NCBI GenBank assembly: GCA_947178125.1
Contig: CAMWXB010000004.1
Span: forward strand, 1-64,000
Source of the DNA: an uncultured Lachnospiraceae bacterium
GTDB lineage: Bacteria > Bacillota > Clostridia > Lachnospirales > Lachnospiraceae
Length of the DNA stretch: 64,000 nucleotides
Direction of reading: 5' to 3'
Below the pieces are notes generated by a model. That model saw only the letters and a program-made list of their open reading frames with translations. It did no database searches and was not told the DNA's origin. Positions within the stretch are counted from its first letter, which is position 1; each line of letters begins with the position of its first letter. This document shows, piece by piece, positions 17,432 through 25,863 of the stretch. The position numbers and the translations under genes are program-made.

Positions 17432-17629
17432 ATGAGTAATGATTACAGAAAACTGACTCGTTCCAGAGAGAACCGGATGATATGCGGCGTATGCGGCGGA
17501 TTGGGAGAATATCTGAATATTGACCCAACCATTGTCAGGATCATATGGGTATTCTGTGCACTGGCAGGATGCGGTACCGGAGCGCTCATCTATTTAATTG
17601 CATCTGTTATTATACCGGAAAGCGTGTGA
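17432..17629 (+). CDS. PspC domain protein
   Basis: 65-aa protein with the PspC pattern SRENRMICGVCGGLGEYLNIDPTIVRIIWV, then one membrane segment. PspC-type proteins take part in envelope stress responses. It is the last gene of the PadR operon (AGGAG site) and is followed by a strong terminator. Confidence 0.9.
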   Translation: MSNDYRKLTRSRENRMICGVCGGLGEYLNIDPTIVRIIWVFCALAGCGTGALIYLIASVIIPESV

Positions 17630-17635
17630 GAGCAG

Positions 17636-17675
17636 ACAGCCGTACAGGTACAAGACCTGTACGGCTGTTATTTTA
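17636..17675 (+). terminator. rho-independent terminator of the PadR operon
   Basis: ACAGCCGTACAGG pairs perfectly with CCTGTACGGCTGT around TACAAGA, followed by TATTTTAT. It also lies at the end of the convergent ECF gene and may serve both. Confidence 0.85.
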
Positions 17676-18290
17676 TCTCACCTTGGCAAGTGTATTCCTT
17701 TTCCTGTCGATGCCGATTTCATAGAAAAAACCGGATTTCTTCAGCACAGGCCGGAGCGCCATATAAATAACGACTGATACGATTGCGGAAGTGACTGCAT
17801 TGATAGAAGTAGAAGCGATGTTCCAGGCAAGAACAAGCTCCGCAGCAGGTTTTCCGATGATCAGCAGTTTGTAGTAATATCCGACGAGCGGGTCGAAAAC
17901 GACGTTGAAAAGCAGGCCGCCGGCCGCTGCGAGAATCGTCCAGAGCAGCACTTTTTTTTCGTTTTTTTCAGTCGAGATGTGTCCGAGTTTATGCGCGATC
18001 AGTCCGGTGATCAGGCCGATGCAGAGTTTCAGGATAAAGGTCTTTGGCGCATATAAGATGTAAACGGGGTCGAGCAGGTCGCCGATGGTCATGCCGATGG
18101 CGCCGCCAAGGCCGCCGTAGACACCGCCGAGCAGCAGCGCGCCGATCACGCAGACTGCGTTGCCGAGGTGGATGGAAGTAGCGTCTCCGCCGGGCAGCGT
18201 AATCTTGATCTGCAAAAAGGTAAATACAACATAGGACAGGGCAGCAAATAAACCTGTCAGAACAATTTTTTGAAGGTTCGTATTTTTCAT
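17673..18290 (-). CDS. ECF transporter S component (substrate unknown)
   Basis: 205-aa integral membrane protein with about six hydrophobic segments. The block LPGGDATSIHLGNAVCVIGALLLGGVYGGLGGAIGMTIGDLLDPVY is the substrate-binding region typical of ECF-type vitamin-uptake S components. No EcfA/EcfT genes are adjacent, so it probably shares the energising module (group II). The ligand cannot be deduced from the sequence. I chose ATG at 18290 with AAGGCAAGG upstream; the longer in-frame start at 18365 would overlap a -10-like TATAAT. An inverted repeat TGGCA-N10-TGCCA lies upstream at about 18371-18396 and could be an operator. Confidence 0.75.
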   Translation of the reverse strand: MKNTNLQKIVLTGLFAALSYVVFTFLQIKITLPGGDATSIHLGNAVCVIGALLLGGVYGGLGGAIGMTIGDLLDPVYILYAPKTFILKLCIGLITGLIAHKLGHISTEKNEKKVLLWTILAAAGGLLFNVVFDPLVGYYYKLLIIGKPAAELVLAWNIASTSINAVTSAIVSVVIYMALRPVLKKSGFFYEIGIDRKRNTLAKVR

Positions 18291-18438
18291 GATAATAACC
18301 TTGCCTTTCTTTTCTTTTTTTTCATCATTTTTCAAGAGCTCTTTTCTATTCCCATTATATGACAAAGTGGCATTGCGAAAAGTGCCAAATTGAGATTTTT
18401 TTACAATGCCAGATGAACGGTATTTGTTGAAAAAGAGG

Positions 18439-18502
18439 TTGACATATAGAAACTGCTGCGTTAAAATAATTAACGAGTTAAATGTTAACTAATTAATAAT
18501 TA
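18439..18502 (+). promoter_or_regulatory. promoter with clustered GTTAA/TTAAC half-sites for the MarR operon
   Basis: TTGACA at 18439-18444, a 17-base spacer and TAAAAT at 18462-18467. Overlapping and just downstream are repeated AATTAAC and GTTAA half-sites in both orientations (18462-18504), such as GTTAACTAATTAATAATTAAC. This arrangement suits a MarR dimer repressing its own operon (inference). Confidence 0.65.
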
Positions 18503-18586
18503 ACATGCTAATAATCAGGCGGTTGGCAATGAATGCGCTGATTATAATAAAGATGGTAAGAAAACTATGGAATGGAGGATGACAGG

Positions 18587-19141
18587 ATGAAGCTATATCA
18601 TGCTACGGCCGATATTTTCCGTAAAACGGATTTTATGCTGCGACGCTGCATCGGGAAAAAGCTGCGGACGCTGGATGATGAAATTTATCGGAGCCAGCAT
18701 CGTCTGCTGATGAATCTGGGGGCGAATCCGAATTGTTCCCAGAGCGAGCTGGCCGCTAAATTGGAGATTTCTCCGGCAGCGGTCGCCGTTTCGCTGAATA
18801 AGCTGGAGAAGGGTGGATATATTGCGCGCAGGATGGATGCGGATGACCATCGCAGCAACCGGGTCTCCATTACGGACAGGGGAAATCAGGTCATCAGCAA
18901 GAGCATACAGCTTTTCGATGAGGTAGAGTGCGGCATGTTCGAGGGATTCAGTCAGGAGGAAACGGAGCAGTTCTATGGATTTCTGCTAAGGGCGTACCAG
19001 AATCTGAGCAGGATACAGGAAGGAATGCCTGTCAGAGAAGCCGGCGGACAAAGGGATGTCGAGAAGAACAAAGATGCAGAGAAGAACAAAGATGTCGAGA
19101 AGAACAAAGATGTAGAAAAGAACGGAGAGAAGGAGGCATAG
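18587..19141 (+). CDS. MarR family transcriptional regulator with repetitive acidic/basic tail
   Basis: 184-aa winged-helix regulator. The core is NPNCSQSELAAKLEISPAAVAVSLNKLEKGGYIARRMDADDHRSNRVSITDRG, with the DDHRSNR wing typical of MarR. The C-terminal tail has about four copies of D(V/A)EKNK encoded by an 18-bp tandem repeat (about 19050-19125). ATG 18587 is preferred because GGAGG sits eight bases upstream; ATG 18572 is in frame. The gene ends two bases before the first ABC gene, so it probably controls the exporter pair. Confidence 0.88.
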   Translation: MKLYHATADIFRKTDFMLRRCIGKKLRTLDDEIYRSQHRLLMNLGANPNCSQSELAAKLEISPAAVAVSLNKLEKGGYIARRMDADDHRSNRVSITDRGNQVISKSIQLFDEVECGMFEGFSQEETEQFYGFLLRAYQNLSRIQEGMPVREAGGQRDVEKNKDAEKNKDVEKNKDVEKNGEKEA

Positions 19142-19143
19142 GA

Positions 19144-20877
19144 ATGAGGCGTTACGGAAAATACATAAAGCCCTATCTGTCGGCTTTTATTTTGGGACCT
19201 GTCATGATGATCGTGGAGGTCATCGGCGAGGTCATGCTGCCCGCGATGATGGCGGATATCATTAACGTCGGAGCGGCGAATCATGATATCGGCTATATTG
19301 TTTCCAAGGGAATCATGATGATTGTGACAGCCTTTATCATGATGGCAGGCGGAATCGGGGGCGCCTGGTTCGCGGTCAGGGCAGCCATGCATTTTGGACG
19401 GGATTTGAGAAAGGATCTGTTTCAGAAGGTACAGAAATTTTCGTTTGCGAATATTGACAGTTTCAGCACGGGCTCTCTCGTCACGAGGCTGACGAATGAT
19501 ATTACCCAGATGCAGAACCTGATCATGATGGGGCTTCGGATGATGCTGCGCGCGCCGGGGATGCTGATCGGCGCCGTTATCATGGCGTTTATGATGAACG
19601 CTTCTCTGGCGGTCATCATTTTGATCGTGGCGCCGCTTCTGGCGATTGCCATCGGGACGATCATCCGCATTGCTTTTCCGCGGTTCGAACTGATGCAGAA
19701 AAAGCTGGATCAGCTAAATTCTACGATTCAGGAAGTCCTGACCAATATCCGGGTCATCAAGTCTTTTGTGCGGGAAGATTATGAAGAAGAGCGGTTCGCG
19801 GATGCGAACGAAGACCTGAAGAAATCCAGTTTGAATGCGTTCAAGGTCGTTATTATCCAAATGCCGATCATGACCTTTGCCATGAATGTGACGGTCATTG
19901 CCGTTGTGTGGTTCGGCGGGAACCAGATTTTGAACGGGACGATGCAGGTCGGCGATCTGACAGCGTTTACGACTTATGTGACGCAGATTCTGATGTCGCT
20001 TATGATGCTCGCGATGGTGCTTTTGCAGAGTTCCAGAGCGGTCGCATCTTCCAGGAGAATCGGTGAGGTGCTCGATACGGAAATCGATCTGACGGACGAA
20101 GCATCGACCTGTACGGACAGAGTAGTCACAGAAGGAAAAATTGAATTTCGCCATGTTTCCTTCCGTTATTATAAGAAGAATCAGGAAAAAGTGCTGGATG
20201 ATATCAATTTTACGATCGAACCGGGGCAGACGGTGGGGATTATCGGCTCTACCGGTTCCGGCAAGACGACGCTGGTGCAGATGATTCCGAGGCTTTACGA
20301 TGTGGACGAGGGGGATGTGCTGGTAGACGGCATGAGCGTCAAAGAGTATTCCTTGAAAAATCTGCGTAACGGTGTCAGCATGGTCTTGCAGAAAAATGTG
20401 CTTTTTTCCGGCACGATTCTGGAAAATCTGCAATGGGGCGATGAACATGCCGCTGAGGCGGAAGTTCGGAAAGCAGCCGTGGCGGCGCAGGCGGATGATT
20501 TCGTCAGCCATTTTCCGGATGGCTATGAGACGGAACTCGGGCAGGGCGGCGTGAATGTTTCGGGCGGACAGAAGCAGCGGCTCTGTATCGCCAGAGCCTT
20601 GTTGAAGAAACCGAAGATTCTGATTCTGGATGACAGCACCAGTGCGGTGGATACGGCGACGGAAGCCAAAATCAGAGAGTGTTTCCATACGACACTGAAG
20701 CAGACAACGAAGCTGATCATTGCACAGCGCATCAGTTCCGTGATGGATGCGGATATGATTCTTGTGATGGAGGAAGGCAGGATTGTTGGAAAGGGAAGCC
20801 ACGACGAACTGCTCGCATCCTGCAGCGCATATCAGGAAATCTATGATTCCCAGATGGACAGGGAGGTGGGTGCATAA
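19144..20877 (+). CDS. ABC exporter half-transporter, degenerate-site subunit (MarR operon)
   Basis: 577-aa exporter. Six membrane segments precede Walker A GSTGSGKTT (about 367), signature VSGGQ (about 472) and Walker B ILILDDSTSAVD, again with Asp in place of the catalytic Glu. This marks it as the non-hydrolysing half of a heterodimer with the next gene. Start chosen at ATG 19144 behind AAGGAGGCATAGG; the reading frame extends back through the MarR gene but that part is not coding. Confidence 0.9.
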   Translation: MRRYGKYIKPYLSAFILGPVMMIVEVIGEVMLPAMMADIINVGAANHDIGYIVSKGIMMIVTAFIMMAGGIGGAWFAVRAAMHFGRDLRKDLFQKVQKFSFANIDSFSTGSLVTRLTNDITQMQNLIMMGLRMMLRAPGMLIGAVIMAFMMNASLAVIILIVAPLLAIAIGTIIRIAFPRFELMQKKLDQLNSTIQEVLTNIRVIKSFVREDYEEERFADANEDLKKSSLNAFKVVIIQMPIMTFAMNVTVIAVVWFGGNQILNGTMQVGDLTAFTTYVTQILMSLMMLAMVLLQSSRAVASSRRIGEVLDTEIDLTDEASTCTDRVVTEGKIEFRHVSFRYYKKNQEKVLDDINFTIEPGQTVGIIGSTGSGKTTLVQMIPRLYDVDEGDVLVDGMSVKEYSLKNLRNGVSMVLQKNVLFSGTILENLQWGDEHAAEAEVRKAAVAAQADDFVSHFPDGYETELGQGGVNVSGGQKQRLCIARALLKKPKILILDDSTSAVDTATEAKIRECFHTTLKQTTKLIIAQRISSVMDADMILVMEEGRIVGKGSHDELLASCSAYQEIYDSQMDREVGA

Positions 20878-22826
20878 TGGACAACGTAAGACTGGAACGT
20901 TTGGAAAAGAAATATGGAAGAAAAAGTCCGGCCGGACCGGAAATCAGAAAAGGGCCGGGACCAGGACCGGGCGGCCCCGGTCCCCGGGGACGCGGTGCGG
21001 GGATGCCCATAGCAAAGCCGCAGAATGCGGGAAAGACGATAGGCAGACTTTTTTCCTATATCGGAGAAGATAAGTGGAAACTCGTTATTTTCATTTTCTG
21101 CATCGTTTTTTATACGGTCGCGAATCTTGCCGGTTCTTATCTGCTTCGGCCAATCATCAATAATCTGGTATCCGAAGAGGGCAGCAGGACGACATTGCTC
21201 CACTCCCTGCTTTTGATGGGCTGTATATATGCGGTCGGTATCGTGGCACAGTATTTACAGTCCCGTATCATAATCTCCGTTTCGCAGAATGCGTTACAGA
21301 AACTGCGGGATGACCTGTTTTGTAAACTGGAGAAGCTTCCGGTCAGATTTTATGATACGAATAACCATGGGGATATCATGAGCCGATTTACGAATGACGT
21401 GGATGCCGTTGGAGAAATGCTGAACAATACGATAAACCAGCTGATTTCCGGTGCGATCAATATTGTCGGAACGTTTGCGCTGATGGTATATACGAACATC
21501 TGGCTGACAATAATAACAATTGTTATGGTTCCGCTGATGATTCGTGCCGGAAAGGCGGTAGCGGGACGGAGCCGGAAATATTATAAGCAGCAGCAGGCGG
21601 CGCTCGGAACGCTGAACGGTTATATTGAGGAGACCGTTACCGGCCAGAAAGTCGTCAAGGTGTTCTGTCATGAGGAAATCGCGGAAGAAGAATTTTCCTA
21701 TCTAAATGACGATTTGTGCAAAAAGCAGATGAGCGCGCAGTTCTTCGGCGGCATCATGGGGCCTGTCATGGGCAATTTAAGCCAGGTAAGCTATTCCCTG
21801 ACGGCCTGCATCGGCGGTATCTTATGTGTTTTGAAAGGCTTTGACCTGGGCGGGCTTACGATTTTTGTCAATTATTCCAGACAGTTCAGCCGGCCGATCA
21901 ACGAGATTTCCATGCAGGTCAATACAATCTTTTCCGCACTTGCGGGGGCGGAGCGGGTTTTCGATGTGATGGACAGGGAGCCGGAACCGGCGGACGATGC
22001 GGAAGCGGTCGCAATCGTGGAAAAAGACGGCAGACTCTTTTATCAGGTTCCGGCTTCTGTACCGGCCTATGCGGATAAGAACGGCACGGAAGTAAAAGGA
22101 GCCGTGACGGTAGAGCATATCACGTTCGGTTATGTGCCCGAAAAAACCATTTTAAAGGATGTGTCGCTGTATGCGAAGCCGGGCCAGAAAATCGCGTTTG
22201 TCGGCTCTACGGGTGCCGGGAAAACGACGATCACCAATCTTATCAACCGTTTTTACGATATTGAAGACGGCAGGATATTGATAGACGGAATCGAGATCAA
22301 GGATATCCGGCGGGATGACCTGCGGAAAAATATCGCGATGGTCTTACAGGATACTCACCTTTTTACCGGGACCGTCAGGGAAAATATCCGCTACGGCAGG
22401 CTGGATGCGACCGATGCGGAAGTGGAAGCGGCGGCCAGAATGGCGAGCGCGCATTCCTTTATCATGCGTCTGGAGCATGGTTATGATACGATGCTGGAAG
22501 GGGACGGTGCGAACCTGAGTCAGGGCCAGCGGCAGCTTCTGAACATTGCAAGGGCTTCTATTTCCAAGGCGCCGATTTTGATTCTGGATGAGGCGACGAG
22601 TTCCGTCGATACGAGGACGGAAAAACATATCGAGCACGGCATGGACCGGCTGATGGCGAGCCGCACGACTCTTGTTATCGCCCACCGGCTTTCGACGGTG
22701 CGCAATGCCAATGCGATCATGGTACTGGAGAACGGCGAGATCATCGAACGGGGCGACCACGATGACCTGCTGGCGATGCGTGGGCGGTATTATAACCTTT
22801 ATACGGGGTTGAGTGAATTGGCGTAG
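20877..22826 (+). CDS. ABC exporter half-transporter, catalytic-site subunit (MarR operon)
   Basis: 649-aa partner; its ATG overlaps the previous stop (TAATG). An unusual Gly/Pro/Arg-rich N-terminal segment (about residues 15-45, GPGPGPGGPGPRGRGAG) precedes the membrane domain. Walker A GSTGAGKTT is near 442, the altered signature LSQGQ near 547 and Walker B ILILDEATSSVD near 570. It carries the catalytic Glu missing from its partner. MarR control suggests induction by a small-molecule stress. Confidence 0.9.
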   Translation: MDNVRLERLEKKYGRKSPAGPEIRKGPGPGPGGPGPRGRGAGMPIAKPQNAGKTIGRLFSYIGEDKWKLVIFIFCIVFYTVANLAGSYLLRPIINNLVSEEGSRTTLLHSLLLMGCIYAVGIVAQYLQSRIIISVSQNALQKLRDDLFCKLEKLPVRFYDTNNHGDIMSRFTNDVDAVGEMLNNTINQLISGAINIVGTFALMVYTNIWLTIITIVMVPLMIRAGKAVAGRSRKYYKQQQAALGTLNGYIEETVTGQKVVKVFCHEEIAEEEFSYLNDDLCKKQMSAQFFGGIMGPVMGNLSQVSYSLTACIGGILCVLKGFDLGGLTIFVNYSRQFSRPINEISMQVNTIFSALAGAERVFDVMDREPEPADDAEAVAIVEKDGRLFYQVPASVPAYADKNGTEVKGAVTVEHITFGYVPEKTILKDVSLYAKPGQKIAFVGSTGAGKTTITNLINRFYDIEDGRILIDGIEIKDIRRDDLRKNIAMVLQDTHLFTGTVRENIRYGRLDATDAEVEAAARMASAHSFIMRLEHGYDTMLEGDGANLSQGQRQLLNIARASISKAPILILDEATSSVDTRTEKHIEHGMDRLMASRTTLVIAHRLSTVRNANAIMVLENGEIIERGDHDDLLAMRGRYYNLYTGLSELA

Positions 22827-22853
22827 GGGGAAGAGAACTTCTACGATTTGCTG

Positions 22854-22880
22854 AAGGCACCTGGTCCAGGGTGCCTTTCG
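22854..22880 (+). terminator. hairpin after the MarR-ABC operon
   Basis: AAGGCACC pairs with GGTGCCTT around TGGTCCAG, followed by TTCGCTTTGCTCTT. It is preceded at 22831-22851 by AAGAGAACTTCTACGATTTG, a half-copy of the type-2 repeat. Confidence 0.55.
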
Positions 22881-22977
22881 CTTTGCTCTTACGAATATGA
22901 TTGAAAAATAAGAAGCGCAGGGTAAATCCCGGATATTTTCCGAAAAACCGGATAGAATAGCAGTCATGGTGGTCAAG

Positions 22978-23084
22978 TGTGAAAAGAACTTCTAAAGACA
23001 TCCCGTCCGTCATAGGACGAGATGCCAGAAAGTTCTACGATTTGCTTTACAGGTTTGTGTCTAACGACTCAAACTCGTAGATTG
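22978..23084 (+). repeat. type-2 (three-way-junction) repeat, partly degraded copy
   Basis: AGAACTTCT (about 22986) pairs with AAGTTCT (23030-23036), enclosing CATCCCGTCC/GGACGAGATG. It is followed by the ACGATTTGC string typical of the family. The closing outer stem and third stem are weaker here than at 42.6 or 46.8 kb. It occupies the spacer before the CmpB-like gene. Confidence 0.6.
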
Positions 23085-23094
23085 AGAGAGGAAC

Positions 23095-23700
23095 ATGGCT
23101 ATAAATAATGGCTGTAAATATAAGAAAAAAGTTTCGTTCGATTATTATGTATTGTTGTTCTTTCTGGTCTCTTTTTTAGGCTGGGGTTGGGAAGTCGTGC
23201 TCTATCTGGTGCGGGAAGGACGGTTCGTGAACCGCGGAATCCTGTCAGGCCCCTGGCTGCCGATTTACGGAGCGGGCGGTCTGTTTTTGTATCTTTTGTT
23301 CCGTAATCCGTTACTGAAAAACCTGGTGTCCGGCAAACGACAGGCCGACGGGAAGATTAGAAAGCCCCTTCCCGTTTTCCTGATATCCATGACGGTCTGC
23401 TCAGTGCTGGAATATCTGGCGGGTTCTTTGATGGAAAGAGCATGGGGCATCAAGTGGTGGGATTACAGCGGGATGCCGTTTAATCTGAACGGTCATATCT
23501 GCCTGATGAGCTGTCTGATGTTCGGTATCGGCGGCCTTTTTCTCGTCTTTTTTCTGATTCCGGTCTATACGGGCCTGTATCGCAGGACGCCGGAAAAAGT
23601 AAGACTGGCCGCGGCGCTTCTTTTGCTGGGATTATTCATTATGGATGCGGCACACAGCGCGGATTTTCCGAATGTCGGAAGGGGGATAACGTATCGCTGA
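23095..23700 (+). CDS. putative ABC-transporter type IV / CmpB-like membrane protein
   Basis: 201-aa protein with about five membrane segments. The block FLGWGWEVVLYLVREGRFVNRGILSGPWLPIYGAGG is the hallmark of the PF06541 (CmpB-like) family, as are the later Trp-rich and NLNGHICL segments. The role is unknown; the ABC-permease name is historical. A GAGAGAGGAAC site precedes the ATG. Confidence 0.75.
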   Translation: MAINNGCKYKKKVSFDYYVLLFFLVSFLGWGWEVVLYLVREGRFVNRGILSGPWLPIYGAGGLFLYLLFRNPLLKNLVSGKRQADGKIRKPLPVFLISMTVCSVLEYLAGSLMERAWGIKWWDYSGMPFNLNGHICLMSCLMFGIGGLFLVFFLIPVYTGLYRRTPEKVRLAAALLLLGLFIMDAAHSADFPNVGRGITYR

Positions 23701-23719
23701 TGCGCTTTATAAATACCGC

Positions 23720-23750
23720 TTGACTTGTGGCAGGAGGAGGGCTGTATAAT
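23720..23750 (+). promoter_or_regulatory. promoter for the DUF362 gene
   Basis: TTGACT and TATAAT separated by 19 bases, with TG two bases before the -10. It lies 70 bases before the start codon. Confidence 0.45.
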
Positions 23751-23819
23751 AGAAGTATGAGTTGAAAAATAAATTTGCGAAGTCCCGGTTTGCGGGGCGG
23801 GCGGGAATGGAGGTCCTCG

Positions 23820-24683
23820 ATGGAAAAATCGAAAGTTTTTTTTACAAAAGAAATAACACCTGAGGCGGTATTAAGGCTGTATGATGCGCTGAAAATCGAA
23901 CTTCCGGGGAAGGTGGCAGTCAAAGTGCACTCCGGAGAAGTCGGCAATCAGAACTTTATCAGGCCTTCTTTCTGGCGGCCGATGATTCAGAAGGTGAACG
24001 GAACAATCGTAGAATGCAATACGGCTTATGAAGGCGCGCGCAATACGACAAAGGCGCATTGGGAGACCATGAAGCAGCATGGATGGACAGATGTTGCGGC
24101 CGTGGATATCATGGATGAGGACGGGGAGTTGGAACTGTCTATTGAAAACGGAAAGAAGATTAAAAAGAATTTTGTAGGAAGTCACATAGAAAATTATGAT
24201 TCGATGCTCGTCCTGTCCCATTTCAAAGGACATCCGATGGGCGGGTTCGGCGGTGCGCTGAAGAATATCTCTATCGGTCTTGCTTCTTCCCATGGGAAAT
24301 TATATATTCATGGTGCCGGCGTTCCGGAGAATCCCTGGAATTCTGACCATGATTCTTTCCTGGAATCGATGGCGGATGCGGCGCAGTCGATCGTGAATTA
24401 TTTTCCGGGGAAAATGGCCTACATCAATGTCATGAAAAATATGTCGGTGGACTGCGACTGCTGTGCTGTGGCGGAAGACCCGAAGATGGCAGATATTGGG
24501 ATTCTCGCATCCCTTGACCCGATCGCGCTCGACCAGGCCTGTGTCGATCTGGTCTATCAGTCTGAAGACCCTGGCAAAAAGCATCTGATCGAGCGGATGG
24601 AATCCCGGAACGGTATCCATACGGTGGAAGCGGCGGCGGAGCTTGGATTTGGCAGCCGGGCGTATGAGTTGGTTGAGATGTAA
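23820..24683 (+). CDS. DUF362 domain-containing protein
   Basis: 287-aa protein with the DUF362 pattern VAVKVHSGEVGNQNFIRP, VLSHFKGHPMGGFGGALKNISIGLASSHGK and DIGILASLDPIALDQACVDLV. A CDCC cysteine cluster lies near residue 218. Many relatives carry a ferredoxin domain; this one does not, so any metal site must come from the cysteines or a partner. ATG 23820 has AATGGAGG upstream. The function is unknown. Confidence 0.85.
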   Translation: MEKSKVFFTKEITPEAVLRLYDALKIELPGKVAVKVHSGEVGNQNFIRPSFWRPMIQKVNGTIVECNTAYEGARNTTKAHWETMKQHGWTDVAAVDIMDEDGELELSIENGKKIKKNFVGSHIENYDSMLVLSHFKGHPMGGFGGALKNISIGLASSHGKLYIHGAGVPENPWNSDHDSFLESMADAAQSIVNYFPGKMAYINVMKNMSVDCDCCAVAEDPKMADIGILASLDPIALDQACVDLVYQSEDPGKKHLIERMESRNGIHTVEAAAELGFGSRAYELVEM

Positions 24684-24730
24684 CAGGGATATGATAAATT
24701 TTTATTGTTTTTACGAATATGATATAATGG

Positions 24731-24758
24731 AAAATGGCCTCATAGAAGAGGCCATTTT
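24731..24758. terminator. bidirectional hairpin between DUF362 gene and restriction remnant
   Basis: AAAATGGCCTC pairs with GAGGCCATTTT around ATAGAA. Tails are only moderately T-rich. It lies between convergent genes. Confidence 0.5.
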
Positions 24759-24763
24759 GGTAT

Positions 24764-25860
24764 TTAAAAAGATTCACTATCATCCAGAGCATCCATATTC
24801 ATTTCCAGTTTATAATAGATATCGATGTCTCTGATGATCTCATCAATATTGGAATCGCTTAACTCATTTGTCCATTGGTGTAATTCATTAATTGTTATGA
24901 TTTCTTCAATTGCATGATTATAACGTTTTACAATAACAGCCATCCCATTTGCACGTTCATTGATATAGGTATCTAATTCTTGAAGAACGGCATCTTTTGG
25001 TGCATTGGTTTTGATGACAAATGTAATGGGAAAGTGCAATACTTTATCAATATCCAATAGATACTTATCATAGTTATTGACTTCTGTGACCTGAAAAAAA
25101 CGGCCAATCGGGCGCATTACGAAATCAATGCCGCCATCGTTGGCGTTAGTTCACCCTGTTTTATAAAGATGTAATTCTTCTTCCTGAATGTTATTGAGAG
25201 AGTAACCAAAATAAACTTTTTGATTTTTATAATGATTTTTCAATATTGCATAGCTGATAATTTCAAAAATTCTTGCTTCAGCATCTTCGGAAAGCAGATT
25301 GCGGATTTGCTTTTTCTTTTCAGTATAATTGTTTGAGGACTGTATTTCCCGTAAAATTTGGAGTAGGGCAGAGTCCTTTGCTTGTAATAATTCTATATAT
25401 TTCTCGATAATATGACAGCAGGTTTTACTTATATCATATTGTTTGACATATAGATAGTCGATGTGTAGAAGATATTTTCCACCATCTATAATAATCAAAT
25501 CATTTGTGATAGATGGAAAACGATTACGGAACTCACCATTTACACGCGAATTTAAAGCGTGATTTTGCAATTTGCTGTCGCATACAGGTGGCGGTAATGA
25601 TTGAATAGACGCATATAATCGTAACCATCAAACTTTCTATATTCATTAGGATTATTATAAAAATCTTTTTGATAAAAGTAGAGAATAGAATAAACAGCAT
25701 AAATATTTGCAAGGCTTCTTCTTGTTTTGCTGTTGCCATGTACGGCCTTCATTTTTTTATCAAGATATTGCAAAAGCAGGCTGTTATCATAGATTGTTTA
25801 TTAATTATCTGGAAAATCTTCTTTCAAGATGGCTTCTACAAAAGTTTCTGTTATTTTCAT
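24764..25860 (-). pseudogene. decayed type II restriction endonuclease partner of the YhdJ-like methylase
   Basis: Read on the minus strand, one continuous protein can be followed through several lesions. It starts MKITETFVEAILKEDFPDN three bases after the methylase stop, then meets two successive TAA codons (25798-25803). The same frame continues (TIYDNSLLLQYLDKKMKAV...NHYRHLY), then shifts near 25573-25578 into SKLQNHALNSRVNGEF. It then meets an in-frame TGA at 25151-25153 (CGA-to-TGA would restore Arg) and continues as TNANDGGIDFVMRPIGRFFQVTE to the TAA at 24764. The last segment (GGIDF...QVTE) resembles a PD-(D/E)XK core. The gene looks inactivated while the methylase stays intact. The region is much more AT-rich than its surroundings, which suggests transfer. 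Confidence 0.75.
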
Positions 25861-25863
25861 GTC

